From an uncultured Alphaproteobacteria bacterium (GTDB taxonomy: Bacteria; Pseudomonadota; Alphaproteobacteria; HIMB59; GCA-002718135), in the NCBI GenBank assembly GCA_902621165.1, contig CACNKX010000002.1:1-64000 (forward strand): 64,000 nucleotides of DNA. The letters run 5' to 3'. The notes beneath the pieces are model-generated. The model was not told where the DNA came from. It saw only the letters and a list, made by a program, of their open reading frames with translations, and searched no databases. The position numbers and the translations under genes are program-made. Position 1 is the first letter of the stretch. Every line of letters begins with the position of its first letter. This document shows positions 35,945-44,663 of this stretch, in pieces.

Positions 35945-38305
35945 ATGGATAAAGTTATTAAAAATTTTAAAAATATATCTTATGGTCCTGCACCAGAAGA
36001 CAGTAAAGAAGTTAATAGTTGGATAAAAAATTTAAAAAATCCAAATAATCATTTTATTAATGGTAAGTTTGTAAAATCATCTAGCTCAAAAAAATTAAAT
36101 ATAATTAATCCTTCCACAAATAAAAAAATTGCAACATTATCAGTCGCTTCAAAAAAAGATGTAAATGTCGCAGTAAGTGCTGCTAAAAAAGCTCACATTA
36201 AATGGTCTAAATTATCATCTTTTGATCGATCAAAATATTTATATGCCCTAGCTCGTCTCATTCAAAAAAATTCAAGATTTATTTCTGTTTTAGAGACCAT
36301 TGATAATGGTAAGCCTATAAGAGAAACAAGAGATATAGATATTCCACTTGTTGCAAGACATTTTTATTATCATGCTGGGTGGGCTGCGAGGAATACAAAT
36401 AATTCTGATAATTCTATAGGTGTTGTTGGACAAATTATACCATGGAACTTTCCGTTATTAATGTTAGCGTGGAAAATTGCCCCTGCAATTGCTCTTGGAA
36501 ATACAGTAGTGTTAAAACCTGCAGAGTATACCTCTCTAAGCGCTCTCTATTTTGCTGAACTTTGTGAAAAAGCTAAAATTCCACAAGGTGTAATTAATAT
36601 TATTACGGGAGATGGTTCTACTGGTGAACATATAACATCACATAAAGATATTAAAAAAATTGCCTTTACGGGATCAACTGAAGTTGGAAAAAAAATAATT
36701 CAAACAAATACTAATCCAGATAAAAAAATGACAATGGAACTTGGTGGTAAATCACCTTTTATTGTATTTGAAGATGCAGATTTAGATAGTGCCGTAGAAG
36801 GTGTTGTTGATGCGATTTGGTTTAACCAAGGCCAGGTATGTTGTGCGGGATCAAGACTCTTAGTACAAGAAAGTATTGAGAAAAAATTTATTCAAAAACT
36901 TAAGAAAAGAATGGAAAAACTTCGTGTTGGTGATCCATTAGATAAGTCAATTGATATCGGCGCTATAGTTGCACCGGTCCAACTTAAAAAAATTAATTCT
37001 TTAGTAAATAAAGCACAAAAAGATGGAAATAAATTATGGCAGCCTTCATGGTCATGTCCAACAAATGGTTTATTTTATCCTCCATCTTTATTTACAAATG
37101 TAACACCGTCATCTTTTATTGCTCAAGTAGAAATATTTGGGCCAGTTTTAACAACAATGACATTTAGAACACCTAGTGAAGCTGTATCCATTGCAAATAA
37201 TACTCCATACGGACTTGCGGCAAGTATTTGGTCTGAAAATATTAACTTAGCTTTAGATATTGCTCCAAAAGTAAAAGCTGGAGTCATCTGGATAAATTCT
37301 ACAAACTTATTTGATGCTGCGTGTGGTTTTGGGGGATACAAAGAAAGTGGTTTTGGAAGAGAAGGTGGTTCGGAGGGTATTAGAGCATATTCAAAATTAC
37401 CACTTCCTCTTTCTAAGTCAAAAAGAGGAAAAAAATCATCTAAAGGTCAATCATCTAATTCTATAGATAGAACTCCAAAATTATATATTGGAGGTAAACA
37501 AAAAAGACCTGATAGTGGTTATTCCTTTTCTTCTTATGATGCTCATAATAATTTTATTTGTGATGTTCCAAATTCAAATCGCAAAGATGTAAGAGACACC
37601 GTTGAGGCTGCATCTAAAGCAGTTGGCAAATCTTCCACTAATTTTAATAGAGCTCAAATTCTTTATTACTTAGCCGAAAATTTACAAAATCGAAAAAATA
37701 CCTTTTCTAGCTTACTATCATCTCTAATTGGTATTTCGCAAAAAGATGCCGAAAAAGAATTTGATCAATCAATAGAAAGATTATTTTATTACGGTGCTAT
37801 GGCTGATAAGTTTGAAGGATCTATTCATAATCCTCCTATAAGAGGTTTAACACTAGCTGTTAAAGAACCGATAGGCGTTGTTGCAAATATTTTAAATGAT
37901 GATTATCCACTATTAAGTTTAATAACTACATTAGGATCAAATTTTGCAGCAGGAAATGCTAGTATTATTGTTCCAGGACAAAAGACATCTCTTTTAGCAA
38001 CAGAATTGTATCAATTACTAGAAACTTCTGATGTTCCAGCAGGCTATATTAACATCCTTACAACTAAACAAAATAGTTTGAATAAAATCTTATCCGAACA
38101 TGAAAATATTGATGGTATTTGGTTTTTTAGTGAAAATAATAATGAGCGTCTGAAGGTTATTCAAAGTACAACATCAAATTTAAAAAGAACTTGGTGTCCA
38201 CAATCAAAAAATCTTGATTGGTCTTCGAAAGAAGAAGATTTCTTAGAAGAGTTTTTATATCAAAGTACACAAGTAAAAAATATTTGGATACCATACGGAG
38301 AGTGA
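35945..38305 (+). CDS. Tandem aldehyde dehydrogenase (ALDH16 family type)
   Basis: This 786-residue protein contains two ALDH domains in series. The first (about 35-490) is complete: PWNFPLLMLAWKIAPAIALGNTVVLKPAE, FTGSTEVGKKI, the catalytic Glu in MELGGKSPF, the catalytic Cys in FNQGQVCCAGSR, and GGYKESGFGREGG. The second (about 510-786) has the same fold order (PKLYIGGKQKRPDSG, EPIGVVANILNDDYPLL) but no catalytic Cys in the expected place, so it is probably structural. That arrangement is known as ALDH16. Next to deoC it very likely oxidises acetaldehyde or another sugar-derived aldehyde with NAD. The stop is 12 bases before the mutarotase gene. Confidence 0.88.
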   Translation: MDKVIKNFKNISYGPAPEDSKEVNSWIKNLKNPNNHFINGKFVKSSSSKKLNIINPSTNKKIATLSVASKKDVNVAVSAAKKAHIKWSKLSSFDRSKYLYALARLIQKNSRFISVLETIDNGKPIRETRDIDIPLVARHFYYHAGWAARNTNNSDNSIGVVGQIIPWNFPLLMLAWKIAPAIALGNTVVLKPAEYTSLSALYFAELCEKAKIPQGVINIITGDGSTGEHITSHKDIKKIAFTGSTEVGKKIIQTNTNPDKKMTMELGGKSPFIVFEDADLDSAVEGVVDAIWFNQGQVCCAGSRLLVQESIEKKFIQKLKKRMEKLRVGDPLDKSIDIGAIVAPVQLKKINSLVNKAQKDGNKLWQPSWSCPTNGLFYPPSLFTNVTPSSFIAQVEIFGPVLTTMTFRTPSEAVSIANNTPYGLAASIWSENINLALDIAPKVKAGVIWINSTNLFDAACGFGGYKESGFGREGGSEGIRAYSKLPLPLSKSKRGKKSSKGQSSNSIDRTPKLYIGGKQKRPDSGYSFSSYDAHNNFICDVPNSNRKDVRDTVEAASKAVGKSSTNFNRAQILYYLAENLQNRKNTFSSLLSSLIGISQKDAEKEFDQSIERLFYYGAMADKFEGSIHNPPIRGLTLAVKEPIGVVANILNDDYPLLSLITTLGSNFAAGNASIIVPGQKTSLLATELYQLLETSDVPAGYINILTTKQNSLNKILSEHENIDGIWFFSENNNERLKVIQSTTSNLKRTWCPQSKNLDWSSKEEDFLEEFLYQSTQVKNIWIPYGE

Positions 38306-38317
38306 TATACTAAAAAT

Positions 38318-38776
38318 ATGTTAATTAATGTCGATCCTATTTTAAGTCCTGATATATTAAAAACATTACGTGAAATGGGCCATGGTGATAGACTTGTTAT
38401 ATCCGATATTAATTATCCTGCTCATTCGAACCACAATAGAGTTCACCGATTAGACGGCCTTGATATGACAACTGTTATGAGAGCTGTTTTATCTGTTTTT
38501 CCATTGGATAGTTTCGTAGAGTCAGCTGTTCACCGAATGGAAGTTGATAATCAGCCAGATGAAATTAATGATGCAAATAAAGAAGTAATTGATGCAATTA
38601 AGGAAGTATCAGGAGATCATTGGAAAATAGGTTCATACGAAAGACAAGAATTTTATAAGCAATCAAGATCAACCTATGCATATATTACAACAAGTGAAAG
38701 ACGACCTTACTGTAATTTTATTTTAACAAAAGGTGTTATTAAACCAGATGGTACTGTTTGGATAATCGATAAATAA
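38318..38776 (+). CDS. RbsD/FucU-family sugar mutarotase
   Basis: This 152-residue protein has the RbsD/FucU pattern: ILKTLREMGHGDRLVISDINYPA with the catalytic His near residue 21, a central MEVDNQP segment, and a C-terminal CNFILTKGVIKPDG. These proteins interconvert the anomers of ribose, fucose or related sugars so that the following kinase or isomerase gets the right form. The motif PAHSNHNRV and overall length are closer to FucU than RbsD, but the ribokinase directly downstream makes a pentose substrate plausible. The specific sugar cannot be decided from sequence alone. Confidence 0.85.
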   Translation: MLINVDPILSPDILKTLREMGHGDRLVISDINYPAHSNHNRVHRLDGLDMTTVMRAVLSVFPLDSFVESAVHRMEVDNQPDEINDANKEVIDAIKEVSGDHWKIGSYERQEFYKQSRSTYAYITTSERRPYCNFILTKGVIKPDGTVWIIDK

Positions 38777-38778
38777 TT

Positions 38779-39693
38779 ATGTCGATTAGTATTCTTGGTA
38801 TTTTTGTTGCTGATCTCGTTTTTTTTGGTGAAAAAATTCCAGTTGAAGGTGAAACTATTCTTGGTAAAAATTTTGTTATTGGTCCTGGTGGCAAAGGATC
38901 AAACCAAGCAGTAGCTGCAGCTAAGGCTGGTGCAAAAACTTTTTTTATTTCAAAGATTGGTGACGATCAATTTGGCTCTATGGCAACTGAGATTTATGAA
39001 AATTCTGGTGTTGATTATAGCAATGTTATTATTTCAAAAGATCATTCAACTGGTGCTGCAGGTATACTTGTAAATGAAGGAACAGGAGCTAATGCTATAA
39101 ATGTTTTTCCAGGTGCAGCAGGAGCAATTACTATTGAAGATATAGATAAAGCAGAAGAGGCAATTAAAAACTCAAGTATATTTCTTTCACAACTAGAGGC
39201 ACCAAAGGATGTTGTTACCTATGCATTAAAAAAAGCACATAGTTTAAATGTAAAAACAATTTTAAATCCTGCTCCAGCAGCTGAAATAGATGAATCTTTA
39301 TTTTCTATGATTGATTATTTTACACCAAATGAAACGGAAGCAAGTTTTTATGTGGATCACAATGTTGAAACACATGAGGATGCTGAGAAAGCTGCTATGC
39401 AATTATTAGAAAAAGGAATTAAAAATGTTGTTATTACTCTTGGAGAAAAGGGAGCTTTCTTTGCCAATAATGAAGAAAAATTTTCTTTACCTGTAGCTAA
39501 TCTTTCAAATCCAGTAGTCGACACAACAGGTGCTGGCGATGCTTTCAATGCAGGTTTTGCTGCAGCACTTACTGAGGGTCAAAATATTAAAGATGCTCTA
39601 AAATTTGCTAGTGCTACTGCTGGCTTATCAACAACTAAAATTGGTACGGCAAATTCTATGCCTTCTCGAGAGGAAATTGATAAACTTTTATAA
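38779..39693 (+). CDS. rbsK: Ribokinase (PfkB family)
   Basis: This 304-residue PfkB-family sugar kinase has the N-terminal signature GPGGKGSNQAVAAAKAGAKTFFISKIG and the C-terminal DTTGAGDAFNAGFAAAL with the catalytic Asp. NPAPAAEIDESLF and TPNETEA are typical of ribokinase. It phosphorylates ribose, or deoxyribose, at O5. With deoC, the ALDH and the mutarotase it gives a route from free (deoxy)ribose to central metabolism. No dedicated sugar transporter gene is next to it. The 3' end contains the promoter of the next small gene. Confidence 0.92.
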   Translation: MSISILGIFVADLVFFGEKIPVEGETILGKNFVIGPGGKGSNQAVAAAKAGAKTFFISKIGDDQFGSMATEIYENSGVDYSNVIISKDHSTGAAGILVNEGTGANAINVFPGAAGAITIEDIDKAEEAIKNSSIFLSQLEAPKDVVTYALKKAHSLNVKTILNPAPAAEIDESLFSMIDYFTPNETEASFYVDHNVETHEDAEKAAMQLLEKGIKNVVITLGEKGAFFANNEEKFSLPVANLSNPVVDTTGAGDAFNAGFAAALTEGQNIKDALKFASATAGLSTTKIGTANSMPSREEIDKLL

Positions 39694-39705
39694 TTATTGT
39701 ATAAT
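39677..39705 (+). promoter_or_regulatory. Strong sigma-70-type promoter inside the end of rbsK
   Basis: TTGATA (39677-39682), 17 bases, then a perfect TATAAT (39700-39705). The start point expected near 39712 is about three bases before the ATG of the small membrane protein, so the message would be leaderless or nearly so. It is the best promoter match I found in the window. Confidence 0.6.
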
Positions 39706-39714
39706 ATAATTATC

Positions 39715-39894
39715 ATGCAATTATTTTTAGAAAGACTGATCTATTTTTGGGCTGGGATTACAGCTATTGGTCTTTTAATAGCCGTAGCTTATTGGGCAAT
39801 CGCAACTATAATTTACGTAGCTTTTATCTCTCTCTTTGTTGCTATCGCAGCTACTCTTTTCTATCATTTTTATTGGTCCAAAAGAGATAATTAA
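39715..39894 (+). CDS. Small two-helix membrane protein of unknown function
   Basis: I start this gene at the ATG 39715 (MQLFLERLIYFWAGI) because the track's TTG start at 39697 would lie upstream of the predicted transcription start. The 59-residue product is mostly hydrophobic, with helices at about 8-28 and 29-50, and ends YHFYWSKRDN. No family is recognised. It has its own promoter in the end of rbsK. The exonuclease gene follows after 32 bases and may share the transcript. Confidence 0.6.
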   Translation: MQLFLERLIYFWAGITAIGLLIAVAYWAIATIIYVAFISLFVAIAATLFYHFYWSKRDN

Positions 39895-39926
39895 TAGTCT
39901 ATAAATACCAATAAGGTTATTTTTCA

Positions 39927-41438
39927 GTGTCAAAATATATATTTTACGATTTAGAAACATCAGGAAGAGGTAAGAAAGAATATCCAACTGCTTTTGGTAC
40001 TACTCCAAAATGGGAGCAGATAATGCAAATTGCTGCAATAGTTACTGACTCAAAGTTTAATCAAACAAATCAAAATATGAATGAGTTCTGTAGACCTCGA
40101 ACATCAGTGATTTCTCAACCTGGTGCATTAATAACAACACTTAAAGGTATGAGAGAGGCACTTGATGCCCCACAGTCATCTTACGAATTAATGAAAAAAA
40201 TTAATGAAACTTTTGATGAATGGAAAAAAGATGATCCAAGATCTACTTTTATTGGCCACAATATAATAGAGTTTGATGAATCAGTTCTCGAATATAATTT
40301 GTTTAGTCATATGTTTTATCCTTATGTAACAAGAAAGAGTAGGGGTGATACATTAAATTTAGCGAGAGGTTTATATGCCATCAACCCATCAAGCATAAAA
40401 ACACCTTTAACAGAAAGAGGTAATCCTAGTTTTAAATTAGAAAAAATTGCAGAGATGAACAACTTGCCTGTTGAATTTGCTCATGATGCATTTTCAGATG
40501 TTAAGACATCAATTGCTTTGACAAAATATATTAACGAAGCAGACAAAACTAATTGGAATCAGCTTCAAATGACAATGAGTAAAGAAGATGCAATTGAATA
40601 TATAAATAAAAACAAAGGCTTCTGTTTTATGACAAGTTTTGGAGGAAGAATTAAACTTCAAGCTTTGTCGATGGTATGTGAGTCTCAGTACAATGGTTGG
40701 TTTCATACAATTGATTTAGCTCATGATCCGACACCATTAATAGAAGCTAATTCTGAAGAATTTAAAAAACTTATCAAAAGAAAAAATAGATACGTTATTA
40801 CTAATCAACATCCTATTATTCTACCAGGTAAAATTGCTTCTAATTATGAGCCATACGATGAGATTGGTTCAGATGTACTAAATGAAAGAGCAAAAATAGT
40901 TTTTAAAAATAAAGATTTAGCAGACAAGTTTAAACTTATGGAAATTGATAGGCGTATTGAAAAAGAAGATGAAAAATCTCAAGATAATGTTTTTCCTGAA
41001 AGTGCAGCAAATGCCTTTCTTGATTTTAAACAATCAACAGAAATAGCTAAATTTCATGAACAGAATGACTGGAATGAAAAATATAAAATTGCCCTTTCAA
41101 TTAAAGAGCCAAGAGCAAACTTTATCTTAAAAAGACTTATATTTGATGAAAGTCCAAAAACTCTATCAAAAGAAGATTTTAAAATGGTTCACCGAGAGTT
41201 ACATGAAAGGTTAGTTATTAATCAAGAAAGACCCTTTACAACGATACCAGAAGCAATGTCTCAAACTGATACTGAATTGGTTAAAATGGAAGAAAGTGAT
41301 GATGAACATAAAGCTCAAAAAATGCAAATTTTAAAAGATTACAATGTCTATTTAAATTTTATGGAGAAATATTTCTCTAATAAAAATGCTGAACCTCTTC
41401 CTAGTGGTAAAGAACTGAGCAAAATAATCTTTGGTTAA
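39927..41438 (+). CDS. sbcB: Exonuclease I
   Basis: This 503-residue protein is an SbcB-type single-strand 3'-5' exonuclease. It has the DEDD exonuclease core: YIFYDLETSG (first Asp and Glu), FIGHNIIEFDESVLEYNL (second Asp), and EFAHDAFSDVKTSIAL (last Asp with His). FCRPRTSVISQPGALITT matches the family segment, and the SH3-like and helical ExoI C-terminal domains follow. It starts at GTG. It degrades single-stranded DNA during recombination and mismatch repair. The uppP start overlaps its stop by one base (TAATG). Confidence 0.9.
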   Translation: MSKYIFYDLETSGRGKKEYPTAFGTTPKWEQIMQIAAIVTDSKFNQTNQNMNEFCRPRTSVISQPGALITTLKGMREALDAPQSSYELMKKINETFDEWKKDDPRSTFIGHNIIEFDESVLEYNLFSHMFYPYVTRKSRGDTLNLARGLYAINPSSIKTPLTERGNPSFKLEKIAEMNNLPVEFAHDAFSDVKTSIALTKYINEADKTNWNQLQMTMSKEDAIEYINKNKGFCFMTSFGGRIKLQALSMVCESQYNGWFHTIDLAHDPTPLIEANSEEFKKLIKRKNRYVITNQHPIILPGKIASNYEPYDEIGSDVLNERAKIVFKNKDLADKFKLMEIDRRIEKEDEKSQDNVFPESAANAFLDFKQSTEIAKFHEQNDWNEKYKIALSIKEPRANFILKRLIFDESPKTLSKEDFKMVHRELHERLVINQERPFTTIPEAMSQTDTELVKMEESDDEHKAQKMQILKDYNVYLNFMEKYFSNKNAEPLPSGKELSKIIFG

Positions 41439-42223
41439 TGTTTGAACTTCAATATTTTATTATTGGTATTGTCCAAGGCTTTACTGAATTTTTACCAATT
41501 AGTTCTTCTGGGCATTTGGTTCTTGTATCAGAATTGACGACTTGGCAGGATCAAGGTCTCTTTACAGATGTCGCTGTTCATGTTGGAACATTATTAGCAG
41601 TTATAATTTATTTAAGATCACAAATAATAGCTCTAGCTAAGAATTTTTTTTCTTTTCAGCTAACTCAAAATGATAATTTAATTAAAATTATTATTGCAAC
41701 AATACCTGCGGTTATAGTTGGATTTTTTATTTTTGATTTTGTTCAATTATATTTCCGCGATATAAAAGTTGTTGCAGTATCAAGTGTTGTTTTTGCTGCT
41801 TTATTATTTGTAGCAGATCATTTTAAAATCAAAATGTCTTCCTGGGAGAATATGAGTTATGTGCAGGCCTTTATCATTGGTGCATTTCAAGTATTAGCTT
41901 TTATACCTGGTGCAAGTAGAGCAGGTGTTACAATTACTGGGGCACGTTTTCTGGGTTTTGATAGATCATCTGCAGCAACATTTTCTATGCTTTTATCTAT
42001 ACCCCTTATTTTAGCATCTTTAGTTTTAACAAGTTTAGATTTAATAAGTAGCTCTGAGATAAATATAAATTTATACAAATCTTTATTTGCAGCATTTGTC
42101 GCCTGTATTACTGCTCTAGTATCAATTAACATCATGATGAGAATTATACAAAGTTCAACCTTTAACATTTTTATTATTTATAGAGTTTTACTAGGATTTA
42201 TCTTATTATATTTTTATGCATAA
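41438..42223 (+). CDS. uppP: Undecaprenyl-diphosphatase
   Basis: UppP (BacA) dephosphorylates undecaprenyl diphosphate to recycle the lipid carrier of peptidoglycan and other cell-wall glycans. The 261-residue protein has seven or eight membrane helices and the two family motifs, GIVQGFTEFLPISSSGHLVL (first, with the catalytic Glu) and FIPGASRAGVTITGARFLGFDRSSAATFSMLL (second, with the conserved Arg and Ser). The product is somewhat shorter than the E. coli enzyme. It overlaps the next gene by eight bases. Confidence 0.95.
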   Translation: MFELQYFIIGIVQGFTEFLPISSSGHLVLVSELTTWQDQGLFTDVAVHVGTLLAVIIYLRSQIIALAKNFFSFQLTQNDNLIKIIIATIPAVIVGFFIFDFVQLYFRDIKVVAVSSVVFAALLFVADHFKIKMSSWENMSYVQAFIIGAFQVLAFIPGASRAGVTITGARFLGFDRSSAATFSMLLSIPLILASLVLTSLDLISSSEININLYKSLFAAFVACITALVSINIMMRIIQSSTFNIFIIYRVLLGFILLYFYA

Positions 42224-43145
42224 AATATCTGGAGTCTTTAGCGCTGCTCTAACACCGGTAAAAAGTGATTTATCAATAAATAAAGACCTCTACCTTCGTC
42301 ATTGTCAGTATTTAATGAGAGAAGGGCACGATGGTCTTGCTATTTTTGGCACAACAGGTGAAGCAAATAGTTTTTCTGTTCAAGAAAAAAAAGATCATAT
42401 AGATTTTTTGATTTCAAATCGAATAGATCCTAAAATTCTTATGCCAGGTACAGGTTCGTCTTCATTGAAAGAAGCAATTGATATGACAAAACATGCTTCC
42501 TCTCATAAAGTAAGAGCAGTTCTTTTATTGCCACCATTTTATTATAAGAATGTTACAGATGAAGGAGTAATTAACTATTATCGTCATTTAATTGAAAATG
42601 TTGGTGATAGTGAACTTCATTATGTTTTATATCACATACCGCAAAATACATATGTTCCCATAAGTTTCAAAACTATTGAAACACTATTAAAATTGTATCC
42701 AAGTAATATTGTTGGTTTAAAAGATTCAAGTGGTGATGGTGAACGTATGATGAAGGTTATAAAATATTTCAATAATTTTTCAGTATTTTGTGGTCATGAT
42801 AGTCTAGCTTTAAGTATAAGCAAAAGGGGAGGAGCTGGAGCAATTACTGCAGGTACAAATGTTTGTGGAAAATTACTTAGCTTTATTTTAAAAAATTATA
42901 AAAACGAAAATTCAATTAAAAATTTTAATGAATTACAGAGTCTTTTAGAAAAAATAAGACAAGTTATTACGACACATGAACCTATTAGTTTAATGAAGGC
43001 TTATTTTTCCATTGTAGATAATATTTCTGAATGGAATAATGTATTACCACCATTAAAAAAAATTGATGATCCTGAAAATCATAAACTTGTTTTAATATTA
43101 AAAGAATTAGTAAAAAAAATAGATCCGTTAATAGCGAATACGTGA
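42216..43145 (+). CDS. DapA-family aldolase/lyase
   Basis: This 309-residue member of the dihydrodipicolinate-synthase/N-acetylneuraminate-lyase family has the N-terminal IFGTTGEANSFS (the GTTGE pyruvate-binding loop), the Tyr in YVLYHIPQNT, and the Schiff-base Lys in IVGLKDSSGD. It joins or splits pyruvate and an aldehyde. Several substitutions relative to true DapA (for example the wide LMKAYFSIV C-terminal part and no other lysine genes nearby) suggest a different substrate, such as a sugar acid. It overlaps uppP upstream. Its 3' end overlaps the converging fxsA gene by 18 bases. Confidence 0.8.
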   Translation: MHKISGVFSAALTPVKSDLSINKDLYLRHCQYLMREGHDGLAIFGTTGEANSFSVQEKKDHIDFLISNRIDPKILMPGTGSSSLKEAIDMTKHASSHKVRAVLLLPPFYYKNVTDEGVINYYRHLIENVGDSELHYVLYHIPQNTYVPISFKTIETLLKLYPSNIVGLKDSSGDGERMMKVIKYFNNFSVFCGHDSLALSISKRGGAGAITAGTNVCGKLLSFILKNYKNENSIKNFNELQSLLEKIRQVITTHEPISLMKAYFSIVDNISEWNNVLPPLKKIDDPENHKLVLILKELVKKIDPLIANT

Positions 43146-43487
43146 GTTAAAATATTTTTTTGCTTGAGTTGCTATTAAATTTTGGACAGGTTTTAAAAAG
43201 ACAGCAAAACCAATACAATCAGTAAAGAAACCAGGAGTAATTAATAGTAATCCTGATACTAATAGAAAAATACCCCCTTTAATTTCTTCGGTGGGCATTA
43301 CACCTTGTGATAAGTTTCGTTGTGCATCAAATAATAATTTGATCCCTTGTCTACGAACAAGAAATATTCCCACTAAAGCGGTGGCTAGTATAATTGCAAT
43401 AGTATTTAAAATTCCAATATTGGAGCCGATTGTTATAAAAATGCTTATTTCAATTATTGGAATAATAATAAACGCTAGAAAAATCAC
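43128..43487 (-). CDS. fxsA: FxsA-family membrane protein
   Basis: This 119-residue protein has the FxsA pattern: IIPIIEISIFITIGSNIGILNTI at the start, ALVGIFLVRRQGI (the conserved RRQG), and LLVSGLLLITPGFFTDCIGF, with three or four hydrophobic helices. In E. coli FxsA is associated with relief of F-plasmid exclusion of T7. The wider cellular role is unknown. It overlaps the SbmA-like gene start region by one base and may form an operon with it. Confidence 0.88.
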   Translation of the reverse strand: MIFLAFIIIPIIEISIFITIGSNIGILNTIAIILATALVGIFLVRRQGIKLLFDAQRNLSQGVMPTEEIKGGIFLLVSGLLLITPGFFTDCIGFAVFLKPVQNLIATQAKKYFNSRIRY

Positions 43488-44488
43488 TAACGTACTATAC
43501 CAGTTTTTTCATCCTGAATGTTTTTTTCTATTTTATTCTCAAATTCTCTTAATCTTTTATAGACACTTGCAAGTTCTATAATTGTAGGCCATGCTCTGAA
43601 TAAATATTGTAGTGATCCTTCTACTCTTCCAAAAGCTCTTATAATTTGTTGCATAACACCAAGTGTCATTACTCCAGCCACAATTGCTGGTGCTAAAAAA
43701 ATATACGCTGCAAGAACGTTAGCTTGTAGATAAGCTAATCTTCCAATACTAAAATAGAGATAATACAAATAACTCTTAAAGTGAATTTCTCTAACTCCTT
43801 GAAAAAGTTCTTCTAATGATTTTGGTCTAATACTTCCATCATCTTCTGCAATAACTAAAATTTTTCTATAAGCAGCTTCTTTTTTTTGAAGATCATATTC
43901 TATACCAACTAGTCTTAGTAACCATGCTAGTACAATCATTAAAATTGTACCACCAACAGCCCATATAAATGCTCCAGATACTAAACCGTATTGCCAATCA
44001 CCAAACCATAAAATTGGTATACCAACTGATAAAGTCATTAAGAGAGGGAAGAACTCTACTAGTACAAGAACTGACTCAATTAAGCTCGTTCCAAGACCTT
44101 CCATAATTCTACTAAATTTTATCGTATCTTCTTGAACCCTTTGACTTGCACCTTCGATTGTTCTCGCTTGGTCATAAACACTATGGTACCACTCAACCAT
44201 TGCTGTTCTCCATCTAAAAAGAAAATGAGAAGTAAGGAATGAAATTGCTAGTCCTAATGCAATTGAAATAGCAGCAAGTTGAGCAAAACTAAATAAAGCA
44301 CCCATGTATTCTTGCATAGTTATAGCATTTGGTGTCCCCAGTGCTTTTTGGATCATGTCATAAAATTCACCAAACCATTCATTGATCTGAACATCAATCT
44401 GAACTTGGACCCATATAGAAGTAAGAATGACTACTGAGCCTACATAAGCCCATACATACCACTTTGGTTCAGTGAAAAATTTAAACAT
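43487..44488 (-). CDS. SbmA/BacA-family peptide transporter, short form
   Basis: This 333-residue membrane protein clearly belongs to the SbmA/BacA family. FRWRTAMVEWYHSVYDQARTIEGASQRVQEDT matches the most conserved stretch, and VEGSLQYLFRAWPTIIELASVYKRLREFE matches the C-terminus. E. coli SbmA is about 406 residues. The roughly 75 N-terminal residues, including the first helix, are missing here, with no in-frame extension upstream. The family imports peptide antibiotics and is needed for persistence in rhizobia, using the proton gradient rather than ATP. Whether the short form still transports is unknown. It is transcribed with fxsA and lies downstream of the 27-codon ORF. Confidence 0.85.
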   Translation of the reverse strand: MFKFFTEPKWYVWAYVGSVVILTSIWVQVQIDVQINEWFGEFYDMIQKALGTPNAITMQEYMGALFSFAQLAAISIALGLAISFLTSHFLFRWRTAMVEWYHSVYDQARTIEGASQRVQEDTIKFSRIMEGLGTSLIESVLVLVEFFPLLMTLSVGIPILWFGDWQYGLVSGAFIWAVGGTILMIVLAWLLRLVGIEYDLQKKEAAYRKILVIAEDDGSIRPKSLEELFQGVREIHFKSYLYYLYFSIGRLAYLQANVLAAYIFLAPAIVAGVMTLGVMQQIIRAFGRVEGSLQYLFRAWPTIIELASVYKRLREFENKIEKNIQDEKTGIVR

Positions 44489-44537
44489 TGAGTATATATA
44501 TGTTCAATTAGATTTTAAAAAAGAAGGTAGGTATTAA

Positions 44538-44621
44538 TTATTTCTTCTTTTGACGCTTTTTGTTTCTTCTATATTTAGAGCCTCTTTTACGTCTGCCTCT
44601 ATGTTTTTTTGGATATCCCAT
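44538..44621 (-). CDS. 27-residue highly basic protein, not in the ORF track
   Basis: On the minus strand an ATG at 44621 opens a 27-codon frame starting MGYPKKHRGRRKRGSKYRRN and ending in KKRQKKK before TAA. Arg and Lys make up more than half of it, with Gly and Tyr at the start. Size and composition recall tiny ribosome-associated proteins such as Thx, but I cannot show homology. A good promoter (44633-44660) ends about 12 bases before the ATG. The ORF lies in the 175-base gap between the LysR and SbmA genes, so it has its own transcript or leads the SbmA-fxsA pair. Confidence 0.55.
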   Translation of the reverse strand: MGYPKKHRGRRKRGSKYRRNKKRQKKK

Positions 44622-44632
44622 AATGTAGATAC

Positions 44633-44660
44633 GGTATACAAAAATAAAAAATTAAGTCAA
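44633..44660 (-). promoter_or_regulatory. Promoter of the 27-residue basic ORF
   Basis: On the minus strand TTGACT (44660-44655), 16 bases, then TATACC (44638-44633). A start near 44626 would leave a leader of about five bases before the ATG at 44621. It begins only a few bases after the LysR stop codon. Confidence 0.5.
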
Positions 44661-44663
44661 AGA

